From Puniceicoccaceae bacterium K14 (lineage in GTDB: Bacteria; Verrucomicrobiota; Verrucomicrobiia; Opitutales; Opitutaceae), in contig JAKYXN010000035.1 in the NCBI GenBank assembly GCA_022538095.1, positions 1 to 58,973 of the forward strand: DNA of 58,973 bases. The letters are read 5' to 3'. How positions within the stretch are numbered: the first letter of the stretch is position 1; every line of letters begins with the position of its first letter. The notes under the pieces are model-generated. The model saw only the letters and a program-made list of their open reading frames with translations, did no database searches and was not told the DNA's origin. Made by a program: the position numbers and the translations under genes. Positions 34,630 through 44,524 of the stretch are shown piece after piece.

Positions 34630-35096
34630 GAGCAACACCATATATAAAATCAGGTTTCACTATGCTGGAGGTGGTGATCTCGTTGGCTTTGTTCGCTTTG
34701 GGAGTCTCTGTTTTGTCTTCGGCGTACATCAATGTGTTGAATTCGTTGGATCGCTTGCAGGTAGATCAACATTTGGAGCAAGACATGGCTTTGATTCGCC
34801 GGGTCGCTTTGATGATTGGCGAAATAGATGAATTTGAAAAAGGGGGCGAAGTCCCGACAGCGAACTACGGAATGGTGGAGTGGCGTGGTGAATATGAAGA
34901 GACCTTGATCGCTGATTTGTTTAAGGTCACTTTGACCGTGTTTGTTCCGGATGAGGAAGAACGAGAGGAACAAGAGATTACGCAGGTTTTGTATTTAACA
35001 CGCCCGAATTGGTCGGACCCGGTTGAGCGAGAGAAATTACGAGAAGATTCGCGTGAGCGTTTCGAGCGTGAACAGCTGAGGAGGGATCGTTCGTAG
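34626..35096 (+). CDS. gspI: Type II secretion minor pseudopilin GspI
   Basis: 156 residues. Prepilin site K-S-G before F-T-M-L-E-V, then S-L-A-L-F-A-L-G as in GspI. The C-terminal 30 residues are strongly charged (R-E-K-L-R-E-D-S-R-E-R). It forms the pseudopilus tip with GspJ and GspK. Identity is from order and prepilin signature; the globular domain is divergent. Confidence 0.75.
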   Translation: MRATPYIKSGFTMLEVVISLALFALGVSVLSSAYINVLNSLDRLQVDQHLEQDMALIRRVALMIGEIDEFEKGGEVPTANYGMVEWRGEYEETLIADLFKVTLTVFVPDEEEREEQEITQVLYLTRPNWSDPVEREKLREDSRERFEREQLRRDRS

Positions 35097-35101
35097 GCGA
35101 T

Positions 35102-35800
35102 ATGTATTCAAATTCGAATACTATTAGAGGTTGCAAGAGCGGGTTCACTTTGATTGAGGTGACCTTGGCCACTTTTGTGGGAGCGACAATAATGGTCGCT
35201 GCGATATCGTTTATGCTTTCGATGGGTTCACTTTGGGGATTTGGCAACGATGCTAGATTGTACCGTAAGCATGTTCGGGGGGTGTCGCGTTTTATTGAGA
35301 ACTCCTTTCAGTCGACTGGGTTTAAGTTTATCGAAGAATCTGAAGAGGAGGAGAGTACCGAAAATGCGGAGGAAGGTGTTTATTGGGGAACTTGGGGAGA
35401 ACGCACTGCACGATCGGAAGAGTTTTTATCTTTTGAAATCGATGAGACTCCCGGGGTTTTGATTTGGCCTACAATTCCTTTGCCTCAGGTTGTGTGCTCA
35501 CTGGAAGTGGATCGTAGGCAAGGGTTGTTTTTACTTTGGCGTTCTCGTTTGGAGGAAGATTTTGAGGAAGAGGACCCTCGTCGCACCTTGTTGTCTCCAT
35601 TTGTAGTGGAGATGAAATACCATTACTACGAGGGCGATTTCGATGATGGGGAGTGGACAGTGGAGGATGAGCCGGAGACTGAGACGGATGGATCTTTGAT
35701 ACTGCCGGATCAAATCGAACTAGTTTTTGAATACAAAGGTGAGCGTTTGAGTCGCCGCATAGTTATTCCAAGCGTTTTTGAGGGGGTTCCAGTTTTTTAG
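35102..35800 (+). CDS. gspJ: Type II secretion minor pseudopilin GspJ
   Basis: 232 residues. Prepilin site C-K-S-G before F-T-L-I-E-V and a hydrophobic helix to about residue 42. The globular region is very acidic (E-S-E-E-E-E-S and E-D-F-E-E-E-D-P). The sequence L-I-L-P-D-Q-I-E-L-V-F-E-Y near the end is typical of GspJ-like pseudopilins. It is part of the tip complex. Gaps of 5 nt from gspI and 2 nt to gspK place it in the operon. Confidence 0.78.
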   Translation: MYSNSNTIRGCKSGFTLIEVTLATFVGATIMVAAISFMLSMGSLWGFGNDARLYRKHVRGVSRFIENSFQSTGFKFIEESEEEESTENAEEGVYWGTWGERTARSEEFLSFEIDETPGVLIWPTIPLPQVVCSLEVDRRQGLFLLWRSRLEEDFEEEDPRRTLLSPFVVEMKYHYYEGDFDDGEWTVEDEPETETDGSLILPDQIELVFEYKGERLSRRIVIPSVFEGVPVF

Positions 35801-35802
35801 CC

Positions 35803-36840
35803 ATGAGGTGGAGCAAGTCGCAGTCTAAAACGTCGCCTAAGCGAGGGTCCGTAATTTTGTTGATCCTTATGCTGATAACGGTCGTGTCTTACTTGTTGAT
35901 ACGATTTATCGAACGAGCGGGAGTCGAAGTACAGACAGAGGGGTATTACACGCAACGTGATAATCTACGGCGAGACGCGTGGTCGATGATGGAGGTAGCG
36001 ATTGCTGTTTTGGCAGATGTTAAGGAGATTGAGGGCTCGCTTTACTCTCCAGCTCAGGGGTGGGGGAATCCGTTGTCTTATGCTGAGGTAGAGCCGCCAG
36101 AGGGACTCCAAGTGAGCTTTAACTTCATAGACGAAAGCGCCAAGGTTGGGATCAATCAGTTGGATGAAGCGTCGCTCTTTTTACTGTTTGATGAAATGGA
36201 GTTCGAGCCAGATGAGAGTCAAGAATTGAGCGATGTTCTGTTGGATTGGATAGATGAGGACGACGACGCTCGGATTGATGGAGCGGAGTCGCGTGACTAT
36301 AGCACGAGCGAGTTGGAAATGAACCCGGCTAATGCCGAGTTGGAGTCTTTGGAGGAATTGAAGTATTTGATTCTGTTCGACGAATTGTTTTTCGATGAAA
36401 ATGGGGATCCGAATGCTAAATTTCGAAGGTTAGAGCAATCTCTCACAGTACATGAAATTGAGAGTGTGAACATCAATGCCGCTTCTGATTTAGCTTTGAG
36501 AAGTTTAGTAGGCTTGAGCGAAACAGCGACTGAAAACGTACGCGAGTATTTGAATGGTGACGATGAGATCCCGAATACGGCTGACGATAATTACTTCGAA
36601 TCTGCGGATGAGTTGGCTTCGATTGCGGCGGGTGTAGACGAAGGGATTTCCGTGGATTTTCAAATTAGTGTATTGACGATCGAAGTCACTGTGCAACAAG
36701 GAGGAGGTTCATATACCCTAATTGGCACCATCACTACAGAATCAACCGCTTCCGTGGAAACATCGGATGGCGAAAGTAATATCGAATATCCTTTTCTTTT
36801 TCTTGAGATAAGGGAACGACCCGGTATCGATGTGCTCTAA
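35803..36840 (+). CDS. gspK: Type II secretion minor pseudopilin GspK
   Basis: 345 residues. Basic N-terminus, then G-S-V-I-L-L-I-L-M-L without the Glu5 of other pseudopilins, as usual for GspK. The large lumenal domain includes a helix-hairpin-helix-like S-V-N-I-N-A-A-S segment near residue 222 and an acidic D-W-I-D-E-D-D-D-A-R-I-D-G-A-E metal-binding-like loop near residue 150, both typical of GspK. It caps the pseudopilus. Confidence 0.88.
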   Translation: MRWSKSQSKTSPKRGSVILLILMLITVVSYLLIRFIERAGVEVQTEGYYTQRDNLRRDAWSMMEVAIAVLADVKEIEGSLYSPAQGWGNPLSYAEVEPPEGLQVSFNFIDESAKVGINQLDEASLFLLFDEMEFEPDESQELSDVLLDWIDEDDDARIDGAESRDYSTSELEMNPANAELESLEELKYLILFDELFFDENGDPNAKFRRLEQSLTVHEIESVNINAASDLALRSLVGLSETATENVREYLNGDDEIPNTADDNYFESADELASIAAGVDEGISVDFQISVLTIEVTVQQGGGSYTLIGTITTESTASVETSDGESNIEYPFLFLEIRERPGIDVL

Positions 36841-36866
36841 CCCATTTAGTAAAGCTACTATAAACT

Positions 36867-38021
36867 ATGGCAGATAACCTCAGCGCCCTTTCTCAAAAAG
36901 AGATTCAGATGCTTGTCCCGCTTGATTCGGATGTAGTTTCTGGACATCTGTTTTTTTGCCGCCGCATCGAGTTGCCGGAGGGATTGGAGAATTCTGAAAT
37001 CGCCGGAGTGATCGAACTCGAGCTTGATAAGCTGTCTCCATTTCCTGTGGAGCATTTGCATTTCGGCTACTTGGTGGATGTCGCGATGAAGTACGCGTGG
37101 GTTTACGCCTCGTACAAAAAGCGCGTTGAAAATGAACGGGCTAAAAAATGGGAGAGCTTGGATTGGGCGACGACTGATTATGCGATCGGTTTGGTAGCAG
37201 AATCTAGTTCTAAGTCTCCTTTGGTTTTAGTGACGCCCGACAGCTTGGTGTGCTTGCAGTTTGATGAGCTTTCGGAATTACCGAGCTCGTTTCGTGCTAA
37301 AACTCGTTTGTTGGGTGAAGATGACCCAAGCATGGATGACCAAATAGCGAGCTTTGCTACTGAACTTGGAATCAGGCCATCTTATCGCACCTGGGAGGTA
37401 GCTCCTCAAATTAACCAAACCGGACAGACTCTTGTACTAGAGGCTACCGATCGCAGTTCGGGGGCTCAAATTTGCCAGAGAGTGTTGCGTTCGCGCTCAT
37501 GGAGTATGGATATTCGCGACAGCGCGGTCATTTCCAAAGTACAGAACGAAGAGCGTCGTAACTATGTTTTGTGGAAGGTCGTTCTGGGGGTGATGATTTT
37601 ACTTGCTCTGTTAATCGTTGGCGAACTGGCATTTGGAGGAGCTGTGGGCTACAGAAATATGCGTGAGGAGTGGAACGCAAACAACGAACCGCAGGTCGAG
37701 GAAATATTGTCTATGCAGTCGACCATCGCGGAGTTAAATAATTTTAAGGAGTCAGATTTAGTGCCTTTTGAAATGCTGGCTGCGATTAATCCTTACCTGG
37801 ATAAGAACGATAATCTTTTGACGCGAGTTGAAACGGACGGTCCCAATGCTTTAATCGTAGATGGTGAGGCCAACAACATTTCGGCAAGAAACTCTTACAA
37901 GTCTCGCTTAGAGGGCTTTGGAAAAGTCGAGGGTGTAGAGATCTTAAGTTCTCGTACCACGCAAAGAGGAACGGAGTACTCGTTGAGGATTCTTTTTAGG
38001 GAAGGGCAGATTACAAGATGA
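36867..38021 (+). CDS. gspL: GspL-like type II secretion assembly protein
   Basis: 384 residues. The N-terminal cytoplasmic part resembles the PilM/GspL actin-like fold (E-L-D-K-L-S-P-F-P-V-E at about residue 51). A single membrane helix (V-V-L-G-V-M-I-L-L-A-L-L-I-V) lies near residues 237-254, followed by a periplasmic ferredoxin-like part. GspL anchors the GspE ATPase to the inner membrane and pairs with GspM. It overlaps the next gene by ATGA. The sequence is divergent, and the call rests on topology and order. Confidence 0.78.
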   Translation: MADNLSALSQKEIQMLVPLDSDVVSGHLFFCRRIELPEGLENSEIAGVIELELDKLSPFPVEHLHFGYLVDVAMKYAWVYASYKKRVENERAKKWESLDWATTDYAIGLVAESSSKSPLVLVTPDSLVCLQFDELSELPSSFRAKTRLLGEDDPSMDDQIASFATELGIRPSYRTWEVAPQINQTGQTLVLEATDRSSGAQICQRVLRSRSWSMDIRDSAVISKVQNEERRNYVLWKVVLGVMILLALLIVGELAFGGAVGYRNMREEWNANNEPQVEEILSMQSTIAELNNFKESDLVPFEMLAAINPYLDKNDNLLTRVETDGPNALIVDGEANNISARNSYKSRLEGFGKVEGVEILSSRTTQRGTEYSLRILFREGQITR

Positions 38022-38596
38022 GTGGAAATAGCATGACCTTAAAAGAACGTTCCCGAGCAAGTGGAGCAATGATTCGCAACCGTTTTTTCCATCTCACTGC
38101 TCGCGAAAAAGTTTTGCTGCTCTTGGTAGTAGGCGTGGTCTTGTACTTCTGGTTTACCAATCAATGGGAACGCCACGATAGGATGTTCTCGCGGATATCT
38201 CTTTTGAACCATGAGGGGAGTCGTCAAGCGGAAGTCATTTCAGAAGGTCCGTCATCGATTCAAGAATACGAACGTGCAATTTCGGAAGTGAATTTTGAGG
38301 AGTTACCTTCCCGCGAAGAGGCCAACGGATTTATCGATAGCCTCATTCGAAAATACGGCTTCCAAAATTTTACGTTGAGTGATCCAGCTTCTGATTACGG
38401 AGCTCCACTCTCTTTCCACACGTTCCGCCTAGATGTTCGAAAGGCAGACTTTGAGACGCTGATAGACTTTACCCACGAACTGCAAAGCACTTTAACTTAT
38501 GTAACCCTGCTGAAGACAACGATCAAGGCCCAGGCCTCCGATCCTTCTCAGCTAAATGCAAACTTTGAACTAAGATCCATCGAATATACACCATGA
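38018..38596 (+). CDS. gspM: GspM-like type II secretion protein
   Basis: 192 residues. A cytoplasmic segment of about 28 residues contains L-T-A-R-E-K-V-L-L-L (the L-S-x-R-E-R/K motif seen in GspM/PilN relatives), followed by one membrane helix and a periplasmic domain. GspM binds GspL. It is translationally coupled to gspL and gspD through ATGA overlaps at both ends. Confidence 0.75.
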   Translation: MSGNSMTLKERSRASGAMIRNRFFHLTAREKVLLLLVVGVVLYFWFTNQWERHDRMFSRISLLNHEGSRQAEVISEGPSSIQEYERAISEVNFEELPSREEANGFIDSLIRKYGFQNFTLSDPASDYGAPLSFHTFRLDVRKADFETLIDFTHELQSTLTYVTLLKTTIKAQASDPSQLNANFELRSIEYTP

Positions 38597-40818
38597 AGTT
38601 TTCGATAAAGAACCCAATTCGTATCCTTATATTTTTTACGCTAATTGCCCCTTTGTGGACGCTTCCGGACCTTGTTGCTCAAGAATCTGAAGAAGTCGAG
38701 GAGACCCTAGATAAACTCGTTTTTCGCGGTACGAAATTGGAGGGTGTCTTGCAAATGTTAGAAATGCGGACTGGGCGAGCAGTGCTTCGGCCGCAAGCCT
38801 TGCCTACCCCCGAGTTTACATTCGATAGCCAAGTTCCCCTAACAAACGAGGAGGCAATTGTCGCTATTGAGAGTTTGCTTAGTTTGAACGGCATTGGTGT
38901 AGCTCCTCAAGGAGAGAAATTTTTGATTGTGGTGCCGATTGATGCCGTTCGTACTGAAGCCCCAGAGTTGGTCATTGGCTCCTTGGCAGATCGCGAACCA
39001 AGTAATAAAGTGGTGAGCAAACTTTTTCGTCTCGAGTATTTGGATTCGCAAACATTTCAGCAGCAAATTCAGCCGTTTTTGAGTCCGCGCTTTAATCAGA
39101 TAATTCCATTCCAAAACTCTAATGCGGTGATCGTCACGGATACTGTAAGAAACTTGCAGCGTTTGGAGTATGTAGTTTCTGAAGTCGATAAGCCAAGCCG
39201 GCTAAATATTGAAACGCGTTTCTACACTTTGAGCTATGCTCAAGCGAGCGAAGTATCTGATCATATCCAGTCATTTATAGATGCAGCTAGGAATAGTTTC
39301 GGTACGAATAACAATAATCAACAACGAGGAAATAACCGAAACAATAACGGGAATGCTCCTGCCCCTGTACAAGCAGCTGTGCCTGCAGGTGACGGATCAA
39401 TCCCCGCACAGATCCTGTTCGGCTCCAATACGGCAATCTCTTCCGATGATCGCACAAATCAAATTATCATAATGACAGAACCGTCGAATCTTAAGTTTTT
39501 CGACGACATTATTGCTAAATTGGATATTAAGGCGGACCCGAGCACGCGTATTGAGGTGATCGCTCTGAAGCATGCGGATGCAGTCGAAGTGGCATCTCTT
39601 TTGACAGATGTTGTTTCTGGCCGTACCAGCGGAGAAAGAGGAGATAGGTCAACTGCCAACTCTAACACAAGTGCCCGTGATCGAGTGACAGGCGTTCCTC
39701 GCACTGCGACGACGCCACGAACGGTCCAGCCAAACACAACTCCTCAAACAAGGACTCCTTCAGCAGACGGAGAATCGAGCGATAGTCAATTCAGTGACTT
39801 CATGACAATTATCGCTGATGAGCGTAGTAATGCCCTTGTTATCTCAGGTACACGTGGAGATTTAGAAATTATACGAGAGTTGGTTAGTCGAATTGATGTA
39901 TTGCTCGCTCAAGTGCAAATCGAAGTCATTTTGGTGGACGTAACTCTGTCAAATTCGAGGACCCGAGGAATTGATGCATTTGGCGGAACCTTTACACAAG
40001 GAACAGGGACCGCGGGCGACGAGATAGTTATTGGTGATAACGGGTTCAATCTTTTAGGTTTGGGGCTGGGGGGCAGTAGTTTTACCATCAATGATGGCGA
40101 CTTTTCTGATGTATTTGTGAACTTAGTTTTAAACACTGCACAAACGGATTCTGATGTAACAGTGGTTTCTCGACCTAATATTGTAACGACGCACAATAAA
40201 GAGGCCACTGTGATTGTAGGGCAATCAGTTCCGGTGATTTCCAGCACACAATCTACTCTGGATAGTTCTGACAACACGAGAAATTCGTTTACGTTTGAGG
40301 AAATTGCGTTGGAACTGAAAGTAAAGCCCTTGATTGGTCCCAATAATGTGATTCAGTTAGAAATTGAGCAAACGTTTGATGAAGTCATAAGTGCAGATCC
40401 GGATATCGCTGGAGGCAACCCGGTTATCGGTCGAAGAGAGGCATCTTCGTTCGTGAGCGTTAAGGATGGTGAGTTAATCATACTGGGTGGCTTGCAACGG
40501 GAGCTTAGTTCAAAGAGCAAAGGAAAAACAGCGATTCTAGGAGATATACCATTTATCGGTGGTTTTTTGTTCGGATCACGTAGCAAGCAGAATGATACTT
40601 CTGAGCTAATGCTATTTATCCGTCCTAGTATAATGAGGACGACCGATGCGGTGAATGAGAAAGCCTACGACGCCGTTCAAAATCTCAGCGAAGCTGAACG
40701 AGTGAATCGCATATTATATCCTTCGGAGGAACAAATTGAAGAGGTTGAAGAAACTCCTAAAAAGAAGAAGGGTTGGTTCCGCCTCGATGGGAAAAAAGAT
40801 ACCGAAGGTGAAAACTAG
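38593..40818 (+). CDS. gspD: Type II secretion secretin GspD
   Basis: 741 residues with a signal peptide (about 28 residues ending L-V-A-Q). The N0-like domain covers about 38-115, followed by N1-N3 repeats (R-L-E-Y-L-D-S, F-Y-T-L-S-Y-A-Q-A-S-E-V, I-A-L-K-H-A-D-A-V-E-V-A-S-L-L). The secretin core is about 415-690, with V-P-V-I-S-S and the closing E-L-M-L-F-I-R-P-S-I. Two low-complexity linkers are present: an Asn-rich one at about 235-255 and a Thr/Pro-rich one at about 350-395. The acidic/basic tail after residue 710 (E-E-T-P-K-K-K-K-G) could be the pilotin or outer-membrane targeting region. It forms the outer-membrane exit pore. Confidence 0.9.
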   Translation: MKFSIKNPIRILIFFTLIAPLWTLPDLVAQESEEVEETLDKLVFRGTKLEGVLQMLEMRTGRAVLRPQALPTPEFTFDSQVPLTNEEAIVAIESLLSLNGIGVAPQGEKFLIVVPIDAVRTEAPELVIGSLADREPSNKVVSKLFRLEYLDSQTFQQQIQPFLSPRFNQIIPFQNSNAVIVTDTVRNLQRLEYVVSEVDKPSRLNIETRFYTLSYAQASEVSDHIQSFIDAARNSFGTNNNNQQRGNNRNNNGNAPAPVQAAVPAGDGSIPAQILFGSNTAISSDDRTNQIIIMTEPSNLKFFDDIIAKLDIKADPSTRIEVIALKHADAVEVASLLTDVVSGRTSGERGDRSTANSNTSARDRVTGVPRTATTPRTVQPNTTPQTRTPSADGESSDSQFSDFMTIIADERSNALVISGTRGDLEIIRELVSRIDVLLAQVQIEVILVDVTLSNSRTRGIDAFGGTFTQGTGTAGDEIVIGDNGFNLLGLGLGGSSFTINDGDFSDVFVNLVLNTAQTDSDVTVVSRPNIVTTHNKEATVIVGQSVPVISSTQSTLDSSDNTRNSFTFEEIALELKVKPLIGPNNVIQLEIEQTFDEVISADPDIAGGNPVIGRREASSFVSVKDGELIILGGLQRELSSKSKGKTAILGDIPFIGGFLFGSRSKQNDTSELMLFIRPSIMRTTDAVNEKAYDAVQNLSEAERVNRILYPSEEQIEEVEETPKKKKGWFRLDGKKDTEGEN

Positions 40819-40848
40819 TTTCTTTTGAGCAATCAAACTTTGACTCCA

Positions 40849-41445
40849 ATGAAAAACAGAAAACATACGCATACGGCCTTCGTTTTGATGTTAGCATTGG
40901 TTTGGGCTGCCTTGTGCCCTTTGATTTTTGCAAAGGAAGTTGAATCTCCCTTTGAGCGGCCCAAGGTAGTGGAAGCTCCCAAGCAAAATACAACGCCTGC
41001 TCCGAATCCATTGGACCATATGGAATTTGATGGATACATGAGCATGCAAGGGAAGACGATGATCAGCTTATACGATCGGAAGGAACGTCGTAGTTATTGG
41101 GTTGAGCTCAATACAAAGAATCAAGAAGGCTTTGAAGTTTCAAACTTTCAACAAGGTGGAGGGAATGGAGACTCCGTGCTTCTCAGGCATGGCGGGAAAT
41201 CAAAGAGTATCCAATTGAAGAACTCTGATATCTTGACTTTAGCGACGCCTGCGGCTCCGACTAATTCAAACGCTAATTCGAATCGGAAAACACCGGCTCG
41301 GGCGTCTGCCAATAATAACATCGCAAAAGAGTCAGATGAAGAAGTCCGTGAGCGTATGAAGCGAGTCGCGGAGGAGATTCGCCGCCGTCGGGCGATGAGA
41401 CGCTCGTTGGTGGATGGCAAAGAGAATCAAGACTCCTCGAAATAA
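40849..41445 (+). CDS. Secreted protein of unknown function in the T2SS cluster (possible GspC substitute)
   Basis: About 198 residues from the ATG at 40849, chosen because it gives a normal signal peptide (M-K-N-R-K-H, hydrophobic core, cleavage near L-I-F-A-K). A TTG at 40825 is possible. The middle (about 50-135) looks like a small beta-domain (D-G-Y-M-S-M-Q-G-K, S-L-Y-D-R-K-E-R-R-S-Y-W-V-E-L). The C-terminus is a highly basic helix (R-E-R-M-K-R-V-A-E-E-I-R-R-R-R). No gspC is present in the cluster, and GspC has a small beta homology domain that binds GspD. This protein, encoded between gspD and gspE, could fill part of that role, but no homology to GspC is visible. Confidence 0.55.
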   Translation: MKNRKHTHTAFVLMLALVWAALCPLIFAKEVESPFERPKVVEAPKQNTTPAPNPLDHMEFDGYMSMQGKTMISLYDRKERRSYWVELNTKNQEGFEVSNFQQGGGNGDSVLLRHGGKSKSIQLKNSDILTLATPAAPTNSNANSNRKTPARASANNNIAKESDEEVRERMKRVAEEIRRRRAMRRSLVDGKENQDSSK

Positions 41446-41454
41446 TTTTTTAGA

Positions 41455-43158
41455 ATGGCACTTTTGACAACGAATATTGTTTCTAACTTCAAATTGGATG
41501 AAGAGCAGGAGGCTAAGCTTTCCGAAGCTCGTAGAGGGGATCGCTTGGATACACTCGGACAACTTTTAGGAAAAAATATTGAGGAGACCTTGTCTGCGGT
41601 TAGCAAATACGCTGATTTACCAATCGTTTCTTACGAGCTATTCGATTTGAAGCGACTTCCATCTATTCCTGTGCGTATCCTTCATGAGTTTCATTGCGTA
41701 CCTATCGTAAATGAGGACGAAGAAGTCGAGACGGCGGAGCAAACGGAGAAGTTAGTTTTGGCGACTAGTTGGCCAGTGGACGATGTCATGGATGATTGGA
41801 TATTCGCAGCATGTGGCATTCGGCCAGAGTGGAGGCTTTCAAATCCGGAACGTATTTCAAAGTTTATCACTCAAAATTTGGGAGTGGGATCTGAGAGCTT
41901 GGATGAGTCGTTCGATTTGGATGTCGATGTCGTGCAAACTGACGCTGAAGAAGAAGAGGATGAGGATGCGGCGATTATTCGTTTCGTAAACGAAGTCTTC
42001 AATCAGGCGATCAATGATGGAGCGACGGATATCCATTTCGAGCCTATGGAAGATTCTCTGCGGATTCGTTATCGCATTGATGGTTTACTCGTTTCGGTTC
42101 CGGTTCCTGAGAATTTGTTGAAATTCCAAAGTGCCATTGTCTCTCGATTGAAGATTATGGCGAAGCTAAATATTTCTGAGCGACGTTTGCCGCAGGATGG
42201 TCGCATAAACCACCGAATCGGCGATACTAATTTGGATATTCGTCTCTCAACAATGCCTGTCATGTATGGAGAGAGCATTAGCTTACGTTTACTTAACAAG
42301 AAGAGCACGCCGTTGAGTTTAGGCCAACTTGGAATGTCTGATTCAGATCAGGCAAAAGTGGATCGTGTATTGAACCTTCCATACGGAATTGTATTGGTTA
42401 CTGGGCCGACAGGTGCGGGTAAGTCGACTTCATTGAATGCGTTTATTCGCAAGATTAATTCTGAAGATCGTCGGATCATTACGGTAGAAGATCCAATTGA
42501 GTACGAGGTTCCGGGGGTTAATCAGATACAGGTGAAGTCCGAGATTGGCTTTAGTTTTCCTGAAGCTTTGCGACATGTTCTGCGCCAAGACCCGAATGTG
42601 ATTATGGTCGGGGAAATTCGTGACCAGGAGACTGCTGAGATTGCGATACAAGCCTCACTTACAGGTCACTTGGTATTCAGTACTCTGCATACGAATGACT
42701 CCGCTGGAGCAATTACGCGACTTACCGATATGGGAATCGAACCGTTTTTGATTGCATCGGGTGTCGAAATGGTAATCGCCCAACGTCTACTCCGTAGAAT
42801 GTGTTCAGATTGTAGCACTATGGTTCCGGTTGACCCAGCCAAGCTTCAAGATGCTTTGCAGGTGTTGGACTTGGATGTATCGTTAGCGAATGGTGTAACT
42901 GAATTGCCGGTCTCAACTGGTTGCGAGACGTGTCGAGGGCTTGGGTACAAAGGACGTGTTGGTATTTACGAATTGATGCGAGTGAACGAGAAGATGCATG
43001 ACCCAATCGTTGAACGAGCGGCAGCGCCAGTTTTGCGAGAAATTGGACGCGAAACCGGAATGGTAACACTGGGGCAGTCTGGTTGGGAGCTCGTGCAAAA
43101 GAGAATCACCACGCTGGATGAAGTCGTCCGAACTATTTCAGTAAAGGAAGGCGTTTAG
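41455..43158 (+). CDS. gspE: Type II secretion ATPase GspE
   Basis: 567 residues. The MshEN-like N-terminal domain covers about 20-150, followed by an acidic linker and the ATPase core. Walker A is G-P-T-G-A-G-K-S-T (about 317-325), the Asp box is I-I-T-V-E-D-P-I-E, Walker B is V-I-M-V-G-E-I-R-D-Q-E-T-A, and the His box is S-T-L-H-T-N-D. The zinc-binding C-x-x-C pairs are R-M-C-S-D-C and G-C-E-T-C-R-G-L-G-Y-K-G-R. It powers pseudopilus assembly from the cytoplasm. Followed by gspF after 16 nt. Confidence 0.93.
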   Translation: MALLTTNIVSNFKLDEEQEAKLSEARRGDRLDTLGQLLGKNIEETLSAVSKYADLPIVSYELFDLKRLPSIPVRILHEFHCVPIVNEDEEVETAEQTEKLVLATSWPVDDVMDDWIFAACGIRPEWRLSNPERISKFITQNLGVGSESLDESFDLDVDVVQTDAEEEEDEDAAIIRFVNEVFNQAINDGATDIHFEPMEDSLRIRYRIDGLLVSVPVPENLLKFQSAIVSRLKIMAKLNISERRLPQDGRINHRIGDTNLDIRLSTMPVMYGESISLRLLNKKSTPLSLGQLGMSDSDQAKVDRVLNLPYGIVLVTGPTGAGKSTSLNAFIRKINSEDRRIITVEDPIEYEVPGVNQIQVKSEIGFSFPEALRHVLRQDPNVIMVGEIRDQETAEIAIQASLTGHLVFSTLHTNDSAGAITRLTDMGIEPFLIASGVEMVIAQRLLRRMCSDCSTMVPVDPAKLQDALQVLDLDVSLANGVTELPVSTGCETCRGLGYKGRVGIYELMRVNEKMHDPIVERAAAPVLREIGRETGMVTLGQSGWELVQKRITTLDEVVRTISVKEGV

Positions 43159-43174
43159 CCTAGGATTTCGAGCA

Positions 43175-44431
43175 ATGCCTATCTTTACCTACAAAGCGAA
43201 GAGCTCTAACGGAAAAACGAGTTCTGGAGAAATTGAGGCAGCGAGCCGTAAGTTGGCTTTGCAGAGGCTTTCTTCGCGTGGGTTACGCCCCCTTGTTATC
43301 ACTGAGAAATCTGGAGATTCTGAAAAGGGTGGGGCAAAGAACCCTTTTTCTTCTCTATTTTCGTCCGGCCAGTCTCAGGAGACGATCGCCAAGTCTTTAA
43401 ACAAGAAAATAGCGCTTCCTTTTCTGACTTCGATTAAGGAGCTGCTTGCCTGTGGTATCCAAGCTGGGGATGCGCTTCGCATGCTGAGCGTACGTTTGAA
43501 TGATCCCCGCCAGAAATGTTTAGCCAATTTGCTTTGGGATGATCTGCGCCAGGGGCGTTCTTTGTCGGAAGCCTTGAAGAATCAACCAGCAGTTTTTGAA
43601 GAAAGCGCTGTCAATTTGATCGAAGCTGGCGAGGCGACAGGGAGCTTGAATATGGTGCTTGATCGTATCGTTAGCAATATGGAAGCGCGTAAGGCAATCC
43701 AATCGAAGCTGGCGTCGGCTCTAGCATATCCATTGGTACTGATTTTGATTTGTATTGGTCTGGTCTTGTTGTTCTTGTTTTACCTCCTTCCGAAGATCCA
43801 AGATTTGCTCGATTCGTTGGGAAGTGACCTTCCGTTGCCGACTCGTATTTTGATTGGAATGTCTGAGTTTATGTTGAGCTACGGTTGGATTATCGGTCTC
43901 GGTATGATAGCTGGAGTTGTCGCAACTATTACTTGGAGAAAGACGACGAAAGGCCGCTTAGCGTTTGACGCAATAATTCTAAGGATTCCTGGGTTGGGTC
44001 GTTTTTTGAGGGATACGCAAGTGTTGAAAGTAACACAGACACTTTCCCTATTACTCGAAAACGGGATTACTATGGTACAGTCGCTGCAAATGACAGAGCG
44101 ATCTGTTTCAAATATGTCGATGCGGGAGCGATTTATAGAGGCTCGTGGCAAAGTTGTGGAAGGGGCCACTTTATCCTCGGCATTCAAATCGACTGACTAC
44201 TTCGATGACATGGTGTTGGATATTTTTACGGTGGGCGAGAATACTGGAAACATTGTGCCAGGTCTTAAGCAAATGACGAGTCAGTATAATGAGGCGATTG
44301 ACCGATTTATAAAAGCCTTTTTGGGTTCGATTTCGATTGGAGTATTAATGATTGCGTTTGGGTTTGTCGCTTTAATCGCCTACGGAATTATCTCTAGTGT
44401 CTTTCAGTTGAGTGCTGGGCTTTCAGTTTAA
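43175..44431 (+). CDS. gspF: Type II secretion inner-membrane platform GspF
   Basis: 418 residues. The N-terminus F-T-Y-K-A-K-S-S-N-G-K opens the protein, followed by two T2SSF domains (about 85-210 and 290-410) with three main membrane helices (about 183-210, 231-253, 387-412). N-L-I-E-A-G-E-A-T-G-S-L and D-I-F-T-V-G-E-N-T-G-N-I are the matching motifs of the two halves. It is the inner-membrane core around which the pseudopilus assembles. Last recognisable gene of the gsp cluster. Confidence 0.92.
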   Translation: MPIFTYKAKSSNGKTSSGEIEAASRKLALQRLSSRGLRPLVITEKSGDSEKGGAKNPFSSLFSSGQSQETIAKSLNKKIALPFLTSIKELLACGIQAGDALRMLSVRLNDPRQKCLANLLWDDLRQGRSLSEALKNQPAVFEESAVNLIEAGEATGSLNMVLDRIVSNMEARKAIQSKLASALAYPLVLILICIGLVLLFLFYLLPKIQDLLDSLGSDLPLPTRILIGMSEFMLSYGWIIGLGMIAGVVATITWRKTTKGRLAFDAIILRIPGLGRFLRDTQVLKVTQTLSLLLENGITMVQSLQMTERSVSNMSMRERFIEARGKVVEGATLSSAFKSTDYFDDMVLDIFTVGENTGNIVPGLKQMTSQYNEAIDRFIKAFLGSISIGVLMIAFGFVALIAYGIISSVFQLSAGLSV

Positions 44432-44524
44432 GGAACGGAGAAATTCACCTTCGAAGGAAAGAAGTAGTTGATGAATCCTTGTTTAGCCGCCTTAGTTTTC
44501 AATTTTTAGAACGCCCCCTCATTC

